Shown here piece by piece: positions 31,941 through 41,493 of a stretch of 64,000 nucleotides of DNA (position 1 is the stretch's first letter; every line of letters starts with the position of its first letter). The translations under genes and the position numbers were made by a program. A model generated the notes under the pieces. The model made no database searches and was not told the origin of the DNA. It worked only from the letters and a program-made list of their open reading frames with translations. Source of the stretch: Bacteroidota bacterium (lineage in GTDB: Bacteria; Bacteroidota; Bacteroidia; UKL13-3); assembly GCA_040388375.1 (NCBI GenBank), contig JAZKBU010000004.1, positions 186,001 through 250,000 of the forward strand, given 5' to 3'.

Positions 31941-33083
31941 TTAATTCTCAGAAAAAGTGGTGATGGTCATGGTTTGGTTGTGCAGCTCGCATTTTGAAAA
32001 GCGGGTAAAAGGGCAAATTTCTCCGTACGAATAAAAGCCTGTAACATGGGTGTTATCGCCAAAAATACTATTGGAGGCCTCTACCTCTTCTTCTGTTCTA
32101 TCTTGTAAGACTAATTTTCTACCCACGCAGCTTATTAATAAAGCAAACTCGGGTTGTGCATCTTCAGTAGTGTTAAAGGTATTTTTAGCCGCCTCTGCCG
32201 AGCCGTCTATCAGCTTATCAAAATTTGCCTTCATTAACCTTACTTTACTTCCTTCCGGAATATTGCCGGCAAAGGTCATTGTCTTTTCGTTATTGTTAAT
32301 GCTCAAGATTGTTCTTACCAGCGTTTTTTCGCTGTCTTTTAGTTTTAACGACATGGGGAATAACAACGCGGAACCGGGAAGCTCTTTGCTATATTCGCCT
32401 AAATACTCTTTGTAAAGGTCTAAAGCATTTTTTCCATCTATTTCGTAAAGTACATTTTTATCTGATTTGGTAATGATTTTTTCGTTTCCAAATTCATTCC
32501 ATCCGCCTATTGAGCCATGCCCTATTTTTAAGGTGGTACCATAAAAACCAATGGCTATAATTTCGCCTGCTTTAGGTACTTCGTTTAAACCGGTAACTGT
32601 GCTTTGAAAATTAGCGCCATCGCCAGCCAAACCGCCCGTAATGGCTATATTGTTATGGTTCTCATTATTCAAACCTTCTACTAAGTCACTACCATTAATT
32701 ACCATCCCATCGGAAAAAACAAGTACTGACTGTAGTTCTTGTTTGGGTAAGGCTCTAAACAAAAAGGCTCCTGCTTCAAAACTATTTTCGTGTTCGCCTA
32801 TATTTGTTTTTATACATTTAACGGCATTTTTCTCAAACTGTAAGGCTGATACAACAATGGAGTTATCTAGTACTTCATTGGCCATAATTTCGCCTGCCGT
32901 TGATGATAATATGATATTTGCCTGAGGATAGTCTGATTTAAGCTTATTATATATATCAGCTTTGGCAATCAGCTCGCGTAAACCAAAAGCCAATACCAGC
33001 TGGCATTTAGTATTATTAAATTCATCATCTTTATTTATATGAGTCCATGATTCATTGATAAATTTTTGTTGCGAAATTTTCAT
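31941..33083 (-). CDS. FIST-domain sensor protein (NosP-like)
   Basis: A protein of 380 residues from the ATG at 33083 (a longer in-frame start at 33182 adds an unlikely 33 residues). FIST_N features include LVLAFGLRELI, IVVSALQFEKNAVKCIK, VLVFSDGMVINGSDLVEGLN and TGGLAGDGANF; FIST_C ends in VTGFYSYGEICPF and CELHNQTMTITTFSE, as in the family. In Pseudomonas the FIST protein NosP binds haem, senses nitric oxide and controls the histidine kinase NahK encoded beside it. This arrangement here is very similar in form; haem binding is inferred. The operon starts here and continues into the kinase. Confidence 0.88.
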   Translation of the reverse strand: MKISQQKFINESWTHINKDDEFNNTKCQLVLAFGLRELIAKADIYNKLKSDYPQANIILSSTAGEIMANEVLDNSIVVSALQFEKNAVKCIKTNIGEHENSFEAGAFLFRALPKQELQSVLVFSDGMVINGSDLVEGLNNENHNNIAITGGLAGDGANFQSTVTGLNEVPKAGEIIAIGFYGTTLKIGHGSIGGWNEFGNEKIITKSDKNVLYEIDGKNALDLYKEYLGEYSKELPGSALLFPMSLKLKDSEKTLVRTILSINNNEKTMTFAGNIPEGSKVRLMKANFDKLIDGSAEAAKNTFNTTEDAQPEFALLISCVGRKLVLQDRTEEEVEASNSIFGDNTHVTGFYSYGEICPFTRFSKCELHNQTMTITTFSEN

Positions 33084-33151
33084 AATAAAATAATTGTATT
33101 CGCAATGTATAAAAACTATTGATATATTGAAATAGCCTACTTTTTTAATAA

Positions 33152-33175
33152 AAAACGCGCCAATCAGCGCGTTTT
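33152..33175. terminator. Terminator between transketolase C subunit and the FIST operon
   Basis: AAAACGCGC and GCGCGTTTT around CAATCA, 9-bp GC-rich stem, with T runs on both sides; it ends the transketolase gene on the minus strand. Confidence 0.75.
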
Positions 33176-33188
33176 CTTTCATTTCTTA

Positions 33189-34145
33189 TTATGCTTTTCG
33201 GGCAATCGCTTTTAAAGCCTTCTCTACAATTTTATCGGCAGTTAAACCATATTTTACCATTAACTCATCTGGTGTACCACTTTCGCCAAAACTATCGTTA
33301 ACGGCAACCATTTCAACCGGTAACGGTGTGTTTAATGCAAGCAACTGGCAAATGCTATCGCCTAATCCACCATTCATTTGGTGTTCTTCTGCTGTTACCA
33401 CACAACCTGTTTTTTTAACACTGGCTAATACCGCTGCGTTATCAAGTGGTTTAATGGTATGTATATTTATTATTTCTGCGTTAATTCCTTTTGCAGCCAA
33501 TATATGGCCTGCTTCTATGGCTTTCCAAACCATATGGCCTGTTGCAAAAATACTTACATCGCTTCCTTCGTTTAAAGTAATGGCTTTACCTATTTCAAAT
33601 GTTTGGTTTTCGGGTGTAAAATTAGGTACAGCCGGACGCCCGAATCTTAAATATACAGGACCCACATAATCTGCTATAGCCATGGTAGCCGCCTTGGTTT
33701 GGTTATAATCGCACGGATTAATAACAACCATATTGGGTAACATTTTCATCAAACCAATATCTTCTAAAATTTGGTGTGTGGCACCATCTTCTCCCAAGGT
33801 TAAACCTGCATGCGATGCACAAATTTTTACGTTTTTATTGGAGTAAGCAATTGACTGACGAATCTGGTCATAAACCCTGCCGGTAGAAAAATTAGCAAAG
33901 GTGCCTGTAAAAGGTATTTTACCACCAATTGTTAAGCCTGCTGCTACACCCATCATATTGGCTTCTGCAATACCTATTTGAAAAAAACGTGTTGGAAAAT
34001 CTTTTATAAAAGCATCCATTTTTAATGAGCCTATTAAATCTGCACAAAGCGCAACCACGCTTTCATTGCTTTTTCCTAACTCATGTAAACCCGCGCCAAA
34101 TCCGCTTCTGGTATCTTTTATGTTTTGAACGTCAAACGTTTTCAT
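33189..34145 (-). CDS. Transketolase, C-terminal subunit
   Basis: A 318-residue protein equal to the pyrimidine-binding and C-terminal domains of transketolase. It has [38 protein letters not shown] (with the glutamate that activates thiamine diphosphate), and [16 protein letters not shown], and a C-terminal [21 protein letters not shown]. It pairs with the N-terminal subunit to make the enzyme that moves two-carbon units in the pentose phosphate pathway. Here the N subunit gene lies 2.65 kb upstream with two unrelated genes between, whereas the halves are usually adjacent. A hairpin terminator follows directly. Confidence 0.93.
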   Translation of the reverse strand: MKTFDVQNIKDTRSGFGAGLHELGKSNESVVALCADLIGSLKMDAFIKDFPTRFFQIGIAEANMMGVAAGLTIGGKIPFTGTFANFSTGRVYDQIRQSIAYSNKNVKICASHAGLTLGEDGATHQILEDIGLMKMLPNMVVINPCDYNQTKAATMAIADYVGPVYLRFGRPAVPNFTPENQTFEIGKAITLNEGSDVSIFATGHMVWKAIEAGHILAAKGINAEIINIHTIKPLDNAAVLASVKKTGCVVTAEEHQMNGGLGDSICQLLALNTPLPVEMVAVNDSFGESGTPDELMVKYGLTADKIVEKALKAIARKA

Positions 34146-34247
34146 ATAAATTTATGGTATTGTTTTTTTATAAATTGCTTCGCAAAATAAACATAGTAAA
34201 AATAAAACGAGCTTTTTTTATTTGCTAATATTATGCACAATTAAAAC

Positions 34248-34283
34248 AAAAGGCCGTTTCTTATTGCTAAGAAACGGCCTTTT
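34248..34283 (-). terminator. Terminator of the lipoprotein gene
   Basis: A 16-bp perfect stem (34248-34263 with 34268-34283; core AAGGCCGTTTC) around TTGC, with T runs on both strands, 21 bases after the gene's stop. Confidence 0.88.
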
Positions 34284-34304
34284 AATAGTTTTAACCCTTT
34301 GGTT

Positions 34305-35255
34305 TTAGTTTTGGCAAATAATCACCACTTTGGTTGAACCTGTCGCGCTAGCTGAAATAGCCGTAAATTTAGCCAATCCAACTACACCCATAGCTGTTTT
34401 AAATGCATAAACTGAACCAACAGATAAGTTGGTTACTTTATCAGTTGAACCTGAAGTAAAATCGGTATTTATAAAAGCATCTTCTACTTTAGTGCCGTTT
34501 TTAATATTATCAAAATCAGCAGCAGTTAAAGTCGTTGTTTTGAACTTAGTATTGTTTTGTCTTGACCAGGTATTGATTTCGGTACCCCAGATTACTTTAG
34601 CTCCATTTGCATTAAATGGTGCTGCAAAAGCATTCTCATCAACAGTACCGTAGTAGTATACAAAATCAATTTTATCTGAATTAAAACGTGCAGTTCCGGT
34701 TGATCCGGGAGTATAGGTTTTAAAGTTATCGGCTAATCCTAAAAACTTGTATTCAATATTGGTGTTGTTTTGTGCACCTAATTCTATTTCGTTTGATACC
34801 ATTACTTTGTTGTCGTGAACAATAGTATAACTAATGCTGGCAGAAGTTGTTTTGCCTTTGGTATCTTTAAACGTAGCAGTTAAAGTAAACGTTGAATTGA
34901 TAGGTAATGTTAAACCCGAAACGATAAGCGAAACAGGAATTGAATCAATAAAACCGCCTCTACGTGAAGAATCAACTATATCATAAGAACCAAACCCAAC
35001 TATAGTAGAACCTACTTTAAGCTCCACTTTTGATGAATCAAGACTTGTACCTGCAGCAGGGTTTACGTTTATTTTTATAATAGGTATAGCAAAAAAGTTA
35101 GTTGTATCTAATGTACCTGTACCTAAATCGTCTGTTAAGCTAATAGTTGGCCCTGTACCTGTGTCTGTTGTTGTCCCTTCGTCTTTCTTGCATGATGATA
35201 CTACAAGTGTTGTAGCAAAAGCTGCAATGATTAATGTTTTGATTGTCTTTTTCAT
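34305..35255 (-). CDS. Hypothetical lipoprotein with Ig-like strands
   Basis: A 316-residue protein with a lipobox ending in VVSSCKK (Cys ~22) and a Thr- and Gly-rich linker. The rest is beta-rich, with repeated V-T and T-strand patterns such as FTLTATFKDTKGKTTSASISYTIVHD that resemble Ig-like folds. No catalytic motif is seen. It is on the same strand between the two transketolase genes and ends in a strong terminator. Family not recognised. Confidence 0.72.
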   Translation of the reverse strand: MKKTIKTLIIAAFATTLVVSSCKKDEGTTTDTGTGPTISLTDDLGTGTLDTTNFFAIPIIKINVNPAAGTSLDSSKVELKVGSTIVGFGSYDIVDSSRRGGFIDSIPVSLIVSGLTLPINSTFTLTATFKDTKGKTTSASISYTIVHDNKVMVSNEIELGAQNNTNIEYKFLGLADNFKTYTPGSTGTARFNSDKIDFVYYYGTVDENAFAAPFNANGAKVIWGTEINTWSRQNNTKFKTTTLTAADFDNIKNGTKVEDAFINTDFTSGSTDKVTNLSVGSVYAFKTAMGVVGLAKFTAISASATGSTKVVIICQN

Positions 35256-35363
35256 TTCTATATTTTTTTTATATTTTTATGTACCTATTACGATATAAAA
35301 ACTGTGCCAGTTTTATACGCTCTACAAATAAACAATAAATAAATCTATTTATTTGTCTGTATT

Positions 35364-36746
35364 TTAGTTTATTGTAATATTATTGGCTTGCCCGGAAATT
35401 ATTTTAAAATCTCTTGCAAAGGTATTGTTGCTTCTGGTAGCACCTTTTGCCCGGTAAATTAATTTGTAGTCGCCCGGTTGTAAAGTAATGTTATGTCTTT
35501 GTACATCTATAGGCAATTTATGAATCCAAACTAGTTCTCCTCTTATCATTTGGTATATATCCATATAATAGGCTTGCATTTGGTTGGTTATATTTAATTT
35601 GCCCGGTTGGGGTATTTGTATGGTTGTTACCATACTTTGGTCTATAGCTACATCTTTAAAATGCATACGGGGTAAAGTCAACACTTCTAAATCGTATTTA
35701 CCCACTATGTATTTCTCTTTTACATTGGCATTTTGTACATGCAAAATTTTATTTTCTTTTGCCTGTTTAACAATAAACTTAAGTGCTTCGTAATTGGTAA
35801 CACCATCTATTTTCACCAACAACTCTCCCTGGGGAGCATCTAACCCAATAATGGTATGTTTTCCCGCACTTACTATTATGTTTTCTTTAACTACTTGCGG
35901 AATGGTATGTACTACCAGTTTATATTTATACAATGGATCTAACTGCACGGTATCAGGATTACCTCTTTCGTTAATGGTATGCATGTAGTTATACAATAAC
36001 TGGCCATTGTCCATATCATAAAAACTCATGTTTACATTCGATTCTGTAGCCCTGCTGTATATATCGAGTAAGTTAACCTGAGCTGTGGTATTATTCAATG
36101 CCTGCGAAACAACTATATTCAATACATTGTTAAATTGCTCTTCGGTATTTGCATCATAATACCTACCCACACATTCAAATGCTTTTTGAAAATCAAGAGA
36201 ACTACCTAATCCAATAATAAATGGTTTTAAAATAACACCTTGGCTTTGTAATGCTTCTGATACTGCACATGGGTCTCCCTGGCACTCTTCTAAACCATCG
36301 GTAATTAAAATTATAACATTTCGTGTATTGGGTTCTTTTGGAAAGTCGTATGCGGCCTGTTGTAATGAATAAGCTATTAGGGTAGTTCCTTTAGGCGAAA
36401 TAGATTGTACGCGTTTTTTTAGTTCTGCATGGTTGTCTTTTCTAAACGAAACTTCTAACCGGGTATCTTTACAGTCTCTTTTATTGGGTGGTGAAGTATG
36501 TCCGTAAACACGCAAGGCCAATTCCACATTTTTTGCTTTTTCTAAGCTATCAACAATGTTTGAAAGTAAACGTTTGGCTACATTTATTCTGGAATCTTTT
36601 TCCATTCGGGCATACATACTTCCGCTTGCATCAAGCAAAAATAAAATACGTGTCTTTGTAGGGCGCATTACAGGTTGCGCCCAAAGCGTATTGAATAAAG
36701 TGCCTGTTAATACTAAACAAACAAGTATATACTTTCGCAAACCCAT
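35364..36746 (-). CDS. Exported von Willebrand factor A domain protein
   Basis: From the ATG at 36746 (a start at 36779 adds 11 residues before the signal peptide) it is 460 residues with a signal peptide (to about LWAQ). The vWA domain (~35-210) has the MIDAS motif LFLLDASGSMYARM, the TTLIAYSLQQA threonine and ILITDGLEE. About 240 further residues are beta-rich, with repeated 'NIT...QPGDYKLIYRAKG' strands. It probably binds metal and a protein partner in the periplasm or outside; no role is known. It starts 47 bases after the transketolase N subunit gene and is probably its own unit. Confidence 0.85.
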   Translation of the reverse strand: MGLRKYILVCLVLTGTLFNTLWAQPVMRPTKTRILFLLDASGSMYARMEKDSRINVAKRLLSNIVDSLEKAKNVELALRVYGHTSPPNKRDCKDTRLEVSFRKDNHAELKKRVQSISPKGTTLIAYSLQQAAYDFPKEPNTRNVIILITDGLEECQGDPCAVSEALQSQGVILKPFIIGLGSSLDFQKAFECVGRYYDANTEEQFNNVLNIVVSQALNNTTAQVNLLDIYSRATESNVNMSFYDMDNGQLLYNYMHTINERGNPDTVQLDPLYKYKLVVHTIPQVVKENIIVSAGKHTIIGLDAPQGELLVKIDGVTNYEALKFIVKQAKENKILHVQNANVKEKYIVGKYDLEVLTLPRMHFKDVAIDQSMVTTIQIPQPGKLNITNQMQAYYMDIYQMIRGELVWIHKLPIDVQRHNITLQPGDYKLIYRAKGATRSNNTFARDFKIISGQANNITIN

Positions 36747-36793
36747 TGTTTGTTTATATCCTATTCCGTGTAAACTCAAATTATATTGGTTAA

Positions 36794-37639
36794 TTAGTAA
36801 TCGCCCAATGTTTCGGGCAATTGTTGTAATGCTTTCGCTAATTCTTCATCGTTAGGCGATACACCATGCCATTTATGGCTACCCATCATATAGTCAACCG
36901 GGTATCCCATTTCTGTTTTCATCATAATAAAAATAGGCTGGCCTTTTCCGCTTAACTCCTTTGCTTGTTCCATTACTGAAATAATGCTTTCAAAATTATG
37001 GCCATCCATATGCAATACTTTCCAACCAAACGAAATCAGCTTGTCTTCAATATCGGCTCCAATACCCATTACTTTTTCGGTACTGCCGTCTATTTGTTGT
37101 CCGTTAAAATCAATGGTAACTATTAAATTATCAATTTTATGGTGTGCAGCAAACATAAAAGCTTCCCAATTCTGGCCTTCTTGTATCTCACCATCACCCA
37201 TTAAAACATAAACTAAATGCTTATCGTTATTCAGTTTTTTTGTTAATGCTGTTCCTGCTGCAACGGAAACACCTTGCCCTAATGAACCACTCGCAATACG
37301 AATACCCGGTAAATGTTCTGCAGTAGCAGGGTGACCTTGCAATCTGCTATCTATTTTACGGAAAGTGCTTAATTCACTTACTTCAAAATAACCTGAACGA
37401 GCCAAAGCACTATAAAATACGGGTGAAATATGTCCGTTCGATAAAAAGAATACATCTTCATTTATTCCATCCATGTTAAACGCAGGATTGTGTTTCATTA
37501 TGTGAAAATACATAGCTGAAAAAAAATCAGCGCATCCTAATGATCCACCCGGATGACCTGATTTTACTGCGTGTACCATACGTAAAATATCTCTACGCAT
37601 TTGACTTGAAATTGCTTGAAGTTGCTCAATTGTAGCCAT
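36794..37639 (-). CDS. Transketolase, N-terminal subunit
   Basis: A 281-residue protein with the thiamine diphosphate domain of transketolase: HPGGSLGCADFFSAMYF, GHISPVFYSALARSG, and the ThDP/metal motif GDGEIQEGQNWEAFMFAAH with DFNGQQ. It forms the active site with the C subunit encoded at 33189. Together they are of normal transketolase length (about 600 residues). The intervening lipoprotein and vWA genes are unusual for this pair. Confidence 0.93.
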   Translation of the reverse strand: MATIEQLQAISSQMRRDILRMVHAVKSGHPGGSLGCADFFSAMYFHIMKHNPAFNMDGINEDVFFLSNGHISPVFYSALARSGYFEVSELSTFRKIDSRLQGHPATAEHLPGIRIASGSLGQGVSVAAGTALTKKLNNDKHLVYVLMGDGEIQEGQNWEAFMFAAHHKIDNLIVTIDFNGQQIDGSTEKVMGIGADIEDKLISFGWKVLHMDGHNFESIISVMEQAKELSGKGQPIFIMMKTEMGYPVDYMMGSHKWHGVSPNDEELAKALQQLPETLGDY

Positions 37640-37755
37640 TGAAAATTTTTGTTTTTATGTTAATTAATGCGCACAAAGGTAATTAAGCCAATTGGTTTAG
37701 CCATATTTTTGTTTACACAATTTAAACCCTGTTTTACCCAAATGGGGTACGGTTT

Positions 37756-39195
37756 TTATTTTGCCTGGTTTTTAACAAAATCAAAAATAAACCTTACTCC
37801 TACGCCTGTAGCCATTTTACTTCTGTAACTGTCGTTTCCTGAAATAAAAGCTGGGCCGGCTATATCAAAGTGCATCCACGGGTAATCAATAAATTTTTCT
37901 AAGAATTTACCCGCAGTAATGGCTCCGCCAACGGGGCCACCAATGTTTTTCATATCGGCTATATCTGATTTAATTAATTTTCCGTAATCATCCCAGAAAG
38001 GAAACTCAACTAAACGCTCATGTGTATAATTACCACTTTCTTTCATGGCATTTTTTTCTTTTTCATCTGCGGTTCCCATGCAAACTATTCCGTATTGACC
38101 TATAGCGGCAGCGGCAGCTCCTGTTAATGTAGCAAAATCTAAAACCAGCTCAGGTGAATATTTTTTAGCATATGATAAAGCATCGGCTAATATTAATCTT
38201 CCTTCTGCATCGGTATTTAAAACTTCTACTGTTTTTCCATCAAACATGGTAATAACATCTCCTGGAGTATAGGCATTTTCTCCCGGGCGATTATCGGTAG
38301 CCGGAACCAATGCTATTACGTGGTAATTTAATTTGGCTTTGGCGATGGCATAAATAGCACAAGCTACAGCGGCTGAACCGGCCATATCACATTTCATGGT
38401 ATCCATGCTGTTGGCTGTTGGTTTTAAGCTTAATCCGCCTGTATCGTATACTACGCCTTTTCCTACTAAAACCAACGGTTTTTTGTTTTTAGGTTTAGCC
38501 GGCTTGTATTCCATAATGGTAAAAGTAGGTGGTATTTTACTTCCTAGATTTACTGCTAATAAACCGCCCATTTTCAAACTCTCAATTTGTTTTTTATTAA
38601 GTACTTCTACTTTAAAATTGGCGGCTTTTCCAAGTTTTTTAAATTCATTACTCAATGTAATCGCATTGATAATGTTTTGTGGTTCATTAACTAAATTACG
38701 AGCCTGGTAAACAGATTCTACCAGAATGTTTATTTGCTCAACAGCTTGTTTATTGAATTTGGTACTAACTATTGAAATGGTTTGTAGGGTATTTTCTTTT
38801 TTATCGCTTAAGTATTTAATAAACTGGTAATTGCTTAAAGCTATTCCTTCTGCTATAGCTAATACGCTTTCTTCGGTAATGCCGGTTTCGGCTATTTGAA
38901 TGGTATTGTATTTATGGGAGTTAACAGCCGCACAAACTTTATTGCCTAATGCCCTATATGATTCTAAGGCTGCAAATTTGTTTTTCTTTTCAAATTCTTC
39001 GCTTAACTGTATAAATACCAATCGGTCAAATTGATTGATGGTAATAAAGGTATCGGCAGCTTTTATCTTTTTATTAATGTATTGGCTTTCTTGTTTGCTG
39101 AAACCTAAAGCGTCCCATTTTGCTTTTTTATTGGTTACTATTAAAGTAGAGTTGGCTGTATTGGCTTTGTTTACTAAATTAATTTTAATGCTCAT
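37756..39195 (-). CDS. pepA: Leucyl aminopeptidase (M17)
   Basis: A 479-residue peptidase with the C-terminal catalytic domain markers VGKGVVYDTGGLSLKP, MKCDMAGSAAV and NTDAEGRLILADAL, which bind the two metal ions in M17 enzymes. The N-terminal ~170 residues are the variable domain. It removes N-terminal amino acids from peptides in the cytoplasm. It is separated from neighbours by over 80 bases on each side and is probably monocistronic. Confidence 0.94.
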   Translation of the reverse strand: MSIKINLVNKANTANSTLIVTNKKAKWDALGFSKQESQYINKKIKAADTFITINQFDRLVFIQLSEEFEKKNKFAALESYRALGNKVCAAVNSHKYNTIQIAETGITEESVLAIAEGIALSNYQFIKYLSDKKENTLQTISIVSTKFNKQAVEQINILVESVYQARNLVNEPQNIINAITLSNEFKKLGKAANFKVEVLNKKQIESLKMGGLLAVNLGSKIPPTFTIMEYKPAKPKNKKPLVLVGKGVVYDTGGLSLKPTANSMDTMKCDMAGSAAVACAIYAIAKAKLNYHVIALVPATDNRPGENAYTPGDVITMFDGKTVEVLNTDAEGRLILADALSYAKKYSPELVLDFATLTGAAAAAIGQYGIVCMGTADEKEKNAMKESGNYTHERLVEFPFWDDYGKLIKSDIADMKNIGGPVGGAITAGKFLEKFIDYPWMHFDIAGPAFISGNDSYRSKMATGVGVRFIFDFVKNQAK

Positions 39196-39277
39196 TGTAA
39201 ATATATTTTGGGCAAATATATTTTATACAAGGGCATTAACTACTTAATAAAAATAACAGTATTTGTAATTAGTAGTA

Positions 39278-39997
39278 TTAATCGTACAGTTCAAATTTTA
39301 TATCACTTTTGGTATAACCCAAGGTAACTAATCTTTCGCGTGCTTCTTTAATCATTGCACTCCAACCGCATATGTAAAAATAACAAGGTCTTTTATCAGC
39401 ATAAATATATTCATAAACTTCATGTACATAACCTGTTTTACCAGACCAAACATCACTTGTTTCACGACTCAATACCGGTATAAACTCAAATTGACTGTAC
39501 TGTTCAGCCAACTGCGCCATTTCTTCATAATAAAGCAAATCTTCTTTTTTTCTACTGCCAAAAATTATTTTTACAGGATAATGAAGTTTGTTTTTATTCA
39601 TTATATCATGTAGCATGCTTCTTAATGGCGCTATACCGGTACCGGTACATAAAAAGCATACTTCTCTATCTAATTCTTCGGGTAAGGTAAATTTACCCAC
39701 AGGGCCAGCTACTTTTACGATGGAGCCTACTACTATATTTTCCCATAAGTAAGGGGTTCCCTTTCCATCCGGATTTAATACAATGAGTAATTCAAACTCA
39801 TTGGTTCCATCAGGAGCTGATGCAATACTGTAGCTTCGGTAAGTTATTTTGGAATCTATGGGCAAGTCAATCATTACAAATTGGCCTGCTTTAAATTCAA
39901 ATTGGTTTAAATGATTAACTTTAAAAAAGAAACGTTTGGTAGTATTTGTTTCGTCAATAATTTTAACAATTTCAGCATCATAAAAGGTTTGTTTCAT
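39278..39997 (-). CDS. Ferredoxin/flavodoxin-NADP+ reductase-like flavoprotein
   Basis: A 239-residue single-domain FNR. It has the FAD motif TYRSYSIASAPDG (RxYS), the G-T-P-type loop around LNPDGKGTPYLWE, and the NAD(P) motif CTGTGIAPLRSMLHDIM followed by YFYICGWSAMIKEAR. It transfers electrons between NAD(P)H and a small carrier or oxygenase; it lacks a [2Fe-2S] domain. Candidate partners are not next to it. It is 82 bases upstream (in gene direction) of the aminopeptidase. Confidence 0.87.
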   Translation of the reverse strand: MKQTFYDAEIVKIIDETNTTKRFFFKVNHLNQFEFKAGQFVMIDLPIDSKITYRSYSIASAPDGTNEFELLIVLNPDGKGTPYLWENIVVGSIVKVAGPVGKFTLPEELDREVCFLCTGTGIAPLRSMLHDIMNKNKLHYPVKIIFGSRKKEDLLYYEEMAQLAEQYSQFEFIPVLSRETSDVWSGKTGYVHEVYEYIYADKRPCYFYICGWSAMIKEARERLVTLGYTKSDIKFELYD

Positions 39998-40075
39998 AAA
40001 ATAAAATCCTCACTTATGTTTATGTGAATTAACATTATTTTATCTAAACAAATCCGTTTTCACGGTTTTTTATTT

Positions 40076-41119
40076 TTACACATCAGTAAATTGTTTCAGA
40101 AAACGAACATCATTGATAAAAAATGTTCTCAAATCTTTGATATCAAATTTTAGCATGGTTATTCTTTCTATTCCCATTCCGAAAGCAAAACCGGTATATT
40201 CTTCCGGGTCTATATTACAGTTGACTAAAACATTTGGGTCTATCATTCCGCAACCTAATATTTCCACCCAACCACTATACTTGCAAATATTACAGCCTTT
40301 TCCTTTACAAATCTGGCAACTAATATCCATTTCGGCACTAGGTTCAGTAAAAGGAAAATAGCTTGGTCTGAAACGTACTTCTACATCTTCACCAAACATA
40401 TCTTTTACAAATGCATAAAGGGTTTGTTTTAAATCCGTAAAGCTTACATTTTTATCTATATAAATTCCCTCTATCTGGTGGAAAAAACAATTGGCGCGTG
40501 CTGATATGGCTTCATTTCTATAAACTCTTCCAGGCATAATAGCCCGTAAGGGCGGATTTTTTTCTTGCATTAACCTTACCTGAACTGATGAGGTGTGGGT
40601 ACGCAATGCAATTTCATTATCAATAAAAAAGGTATCCTGCATATCTCTGGCCGGATGATTCATTGGAAAATTCAATGCACTGAAATTATGCCAGTCATCT
40701 TCAATTTCCGGGCCTTCAGCTATTGTAAATCCCAGCTTGGTAAAAATTGCGACAATTTGATTTTCAACTATATTTAAAGGATGCCTTGAACCTACAATTA
40801 CTTGCTCAGCCGGTAAAGTATAATCGGTATTGCTTTCTTTCGAATTTGATTTTTTTGAAGTAAATTTATCAGTAGCTTCTTTTAGTTTTTCTTCTGCGCT
40901 ATTTTTTACAACATTCATCAATTTTCCTAAATCTCGCTTCATTTCATTAGGAACTTGCTTAAATTCTTCAAATAATTCACTTAAAATGCCTTTTCGTGAT
41001 AAATATTTTAAACGAAATTTTTCTAAATCTTCGCTCGAATTTATTTTTATCTCATGTAATTTTTGTTGAAGATCTTCTAACCTTTCTCTCATTGCAGCTT
41101 TTTTTAACGGAACAAACAT
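40076..41119 (-). CDS. pheS: Phenylalanine-tRNA ligase alpha subunit
   Basis: A 347-residue class II aminoacyl-tRNA synthetase subunit. It has the N-terminal coiled-coil (EDLEKFRLKYLSRKG), motif 2 region FRPSYFPFTEPSAEMDI, a CQICKGKGCNICKYSG zinc-like cluster typical of Bacteroidota, and motif 3 FAFGMGIERITMLKF. It charges tRNA-Phe with PheT, whose gene is elsewhere. An internal ATG at 41092 is a possible start; 41119 is kept. A small CCGT-ACGG hairpin lies just beyond its stop. Confidence 0.96.
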   Translation of the reverse strand: MFVPLKKAAMRERLEDLQQKLHEIKINSSEDLEKFRLKYLSRKGILSELFEEFKQVPNEMKRDLGKLMNVVKNSAEEKLKEATDKFTSKKSNSKESNTDYTLPAEQVIVGSRHPLNIVENQIVAIFTKLGFTIAEGPEIEDDWHNFSALNFPMNHPARDMQDTFFIDNEIALRTHTSSVQVRLMQEKNPPLRAIMPGRVYRNEAISARANCFFHQIEGIYIDKNVSFTDLKQTLYAFVKDMFGEDVEVRFRPSYFPFTEPSAEMDISCQICKGKGCNICKYSGWVEILGCGMIDPNVLVNCNIDPEEYTGFAFGMGIERITMLKFDIKDLRTFFINDVRFLKQFTDV

Positions 41120-41493
41120 ACAATTTCAAATTATAAAATTTAGCATTGGGCTATTCCCCACAGTCTATAAAGTAATTAAATATGTATATATAAAATTGTA
41201 ATAATAATAATAGCTGTGAATTGTTAGGATAAATTTATTTAAAAAACTTGTTTTCTAATTTATAAAATACTTTCAACAAGTTTGTTTTGTAGGAGTATTT
41301 GTAAACTAGTAGTTTATGGTTTTATTAACAGTATGTTAAATGCGACATTCACATGAATGTGTTTATAAAATGTCGCACTTAAAATGTTAGCTTTCTGTGG
41401 GCGTAAACTGTATAAGTAGGTACTTATTACTTATGAACACTTATTTATAAAAGCTATCTACGTTAATTAACATTTTTAAGGCCAATTATTACG
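41120..41493. other. 374-base intergenic stretch with a nested inverted repeat
   Basis: No gene supported. At 41341-41377, TGCGACATT and its reverse complement AATGTCGCA enclose an inner hairpin, CACAT and ATGTG around GA (41350-41361). There is no T run, so it looks more like a regulatory or binding structure than a terminator. The rest is AT-rich without recognisable elements. Confidence 0.5.
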
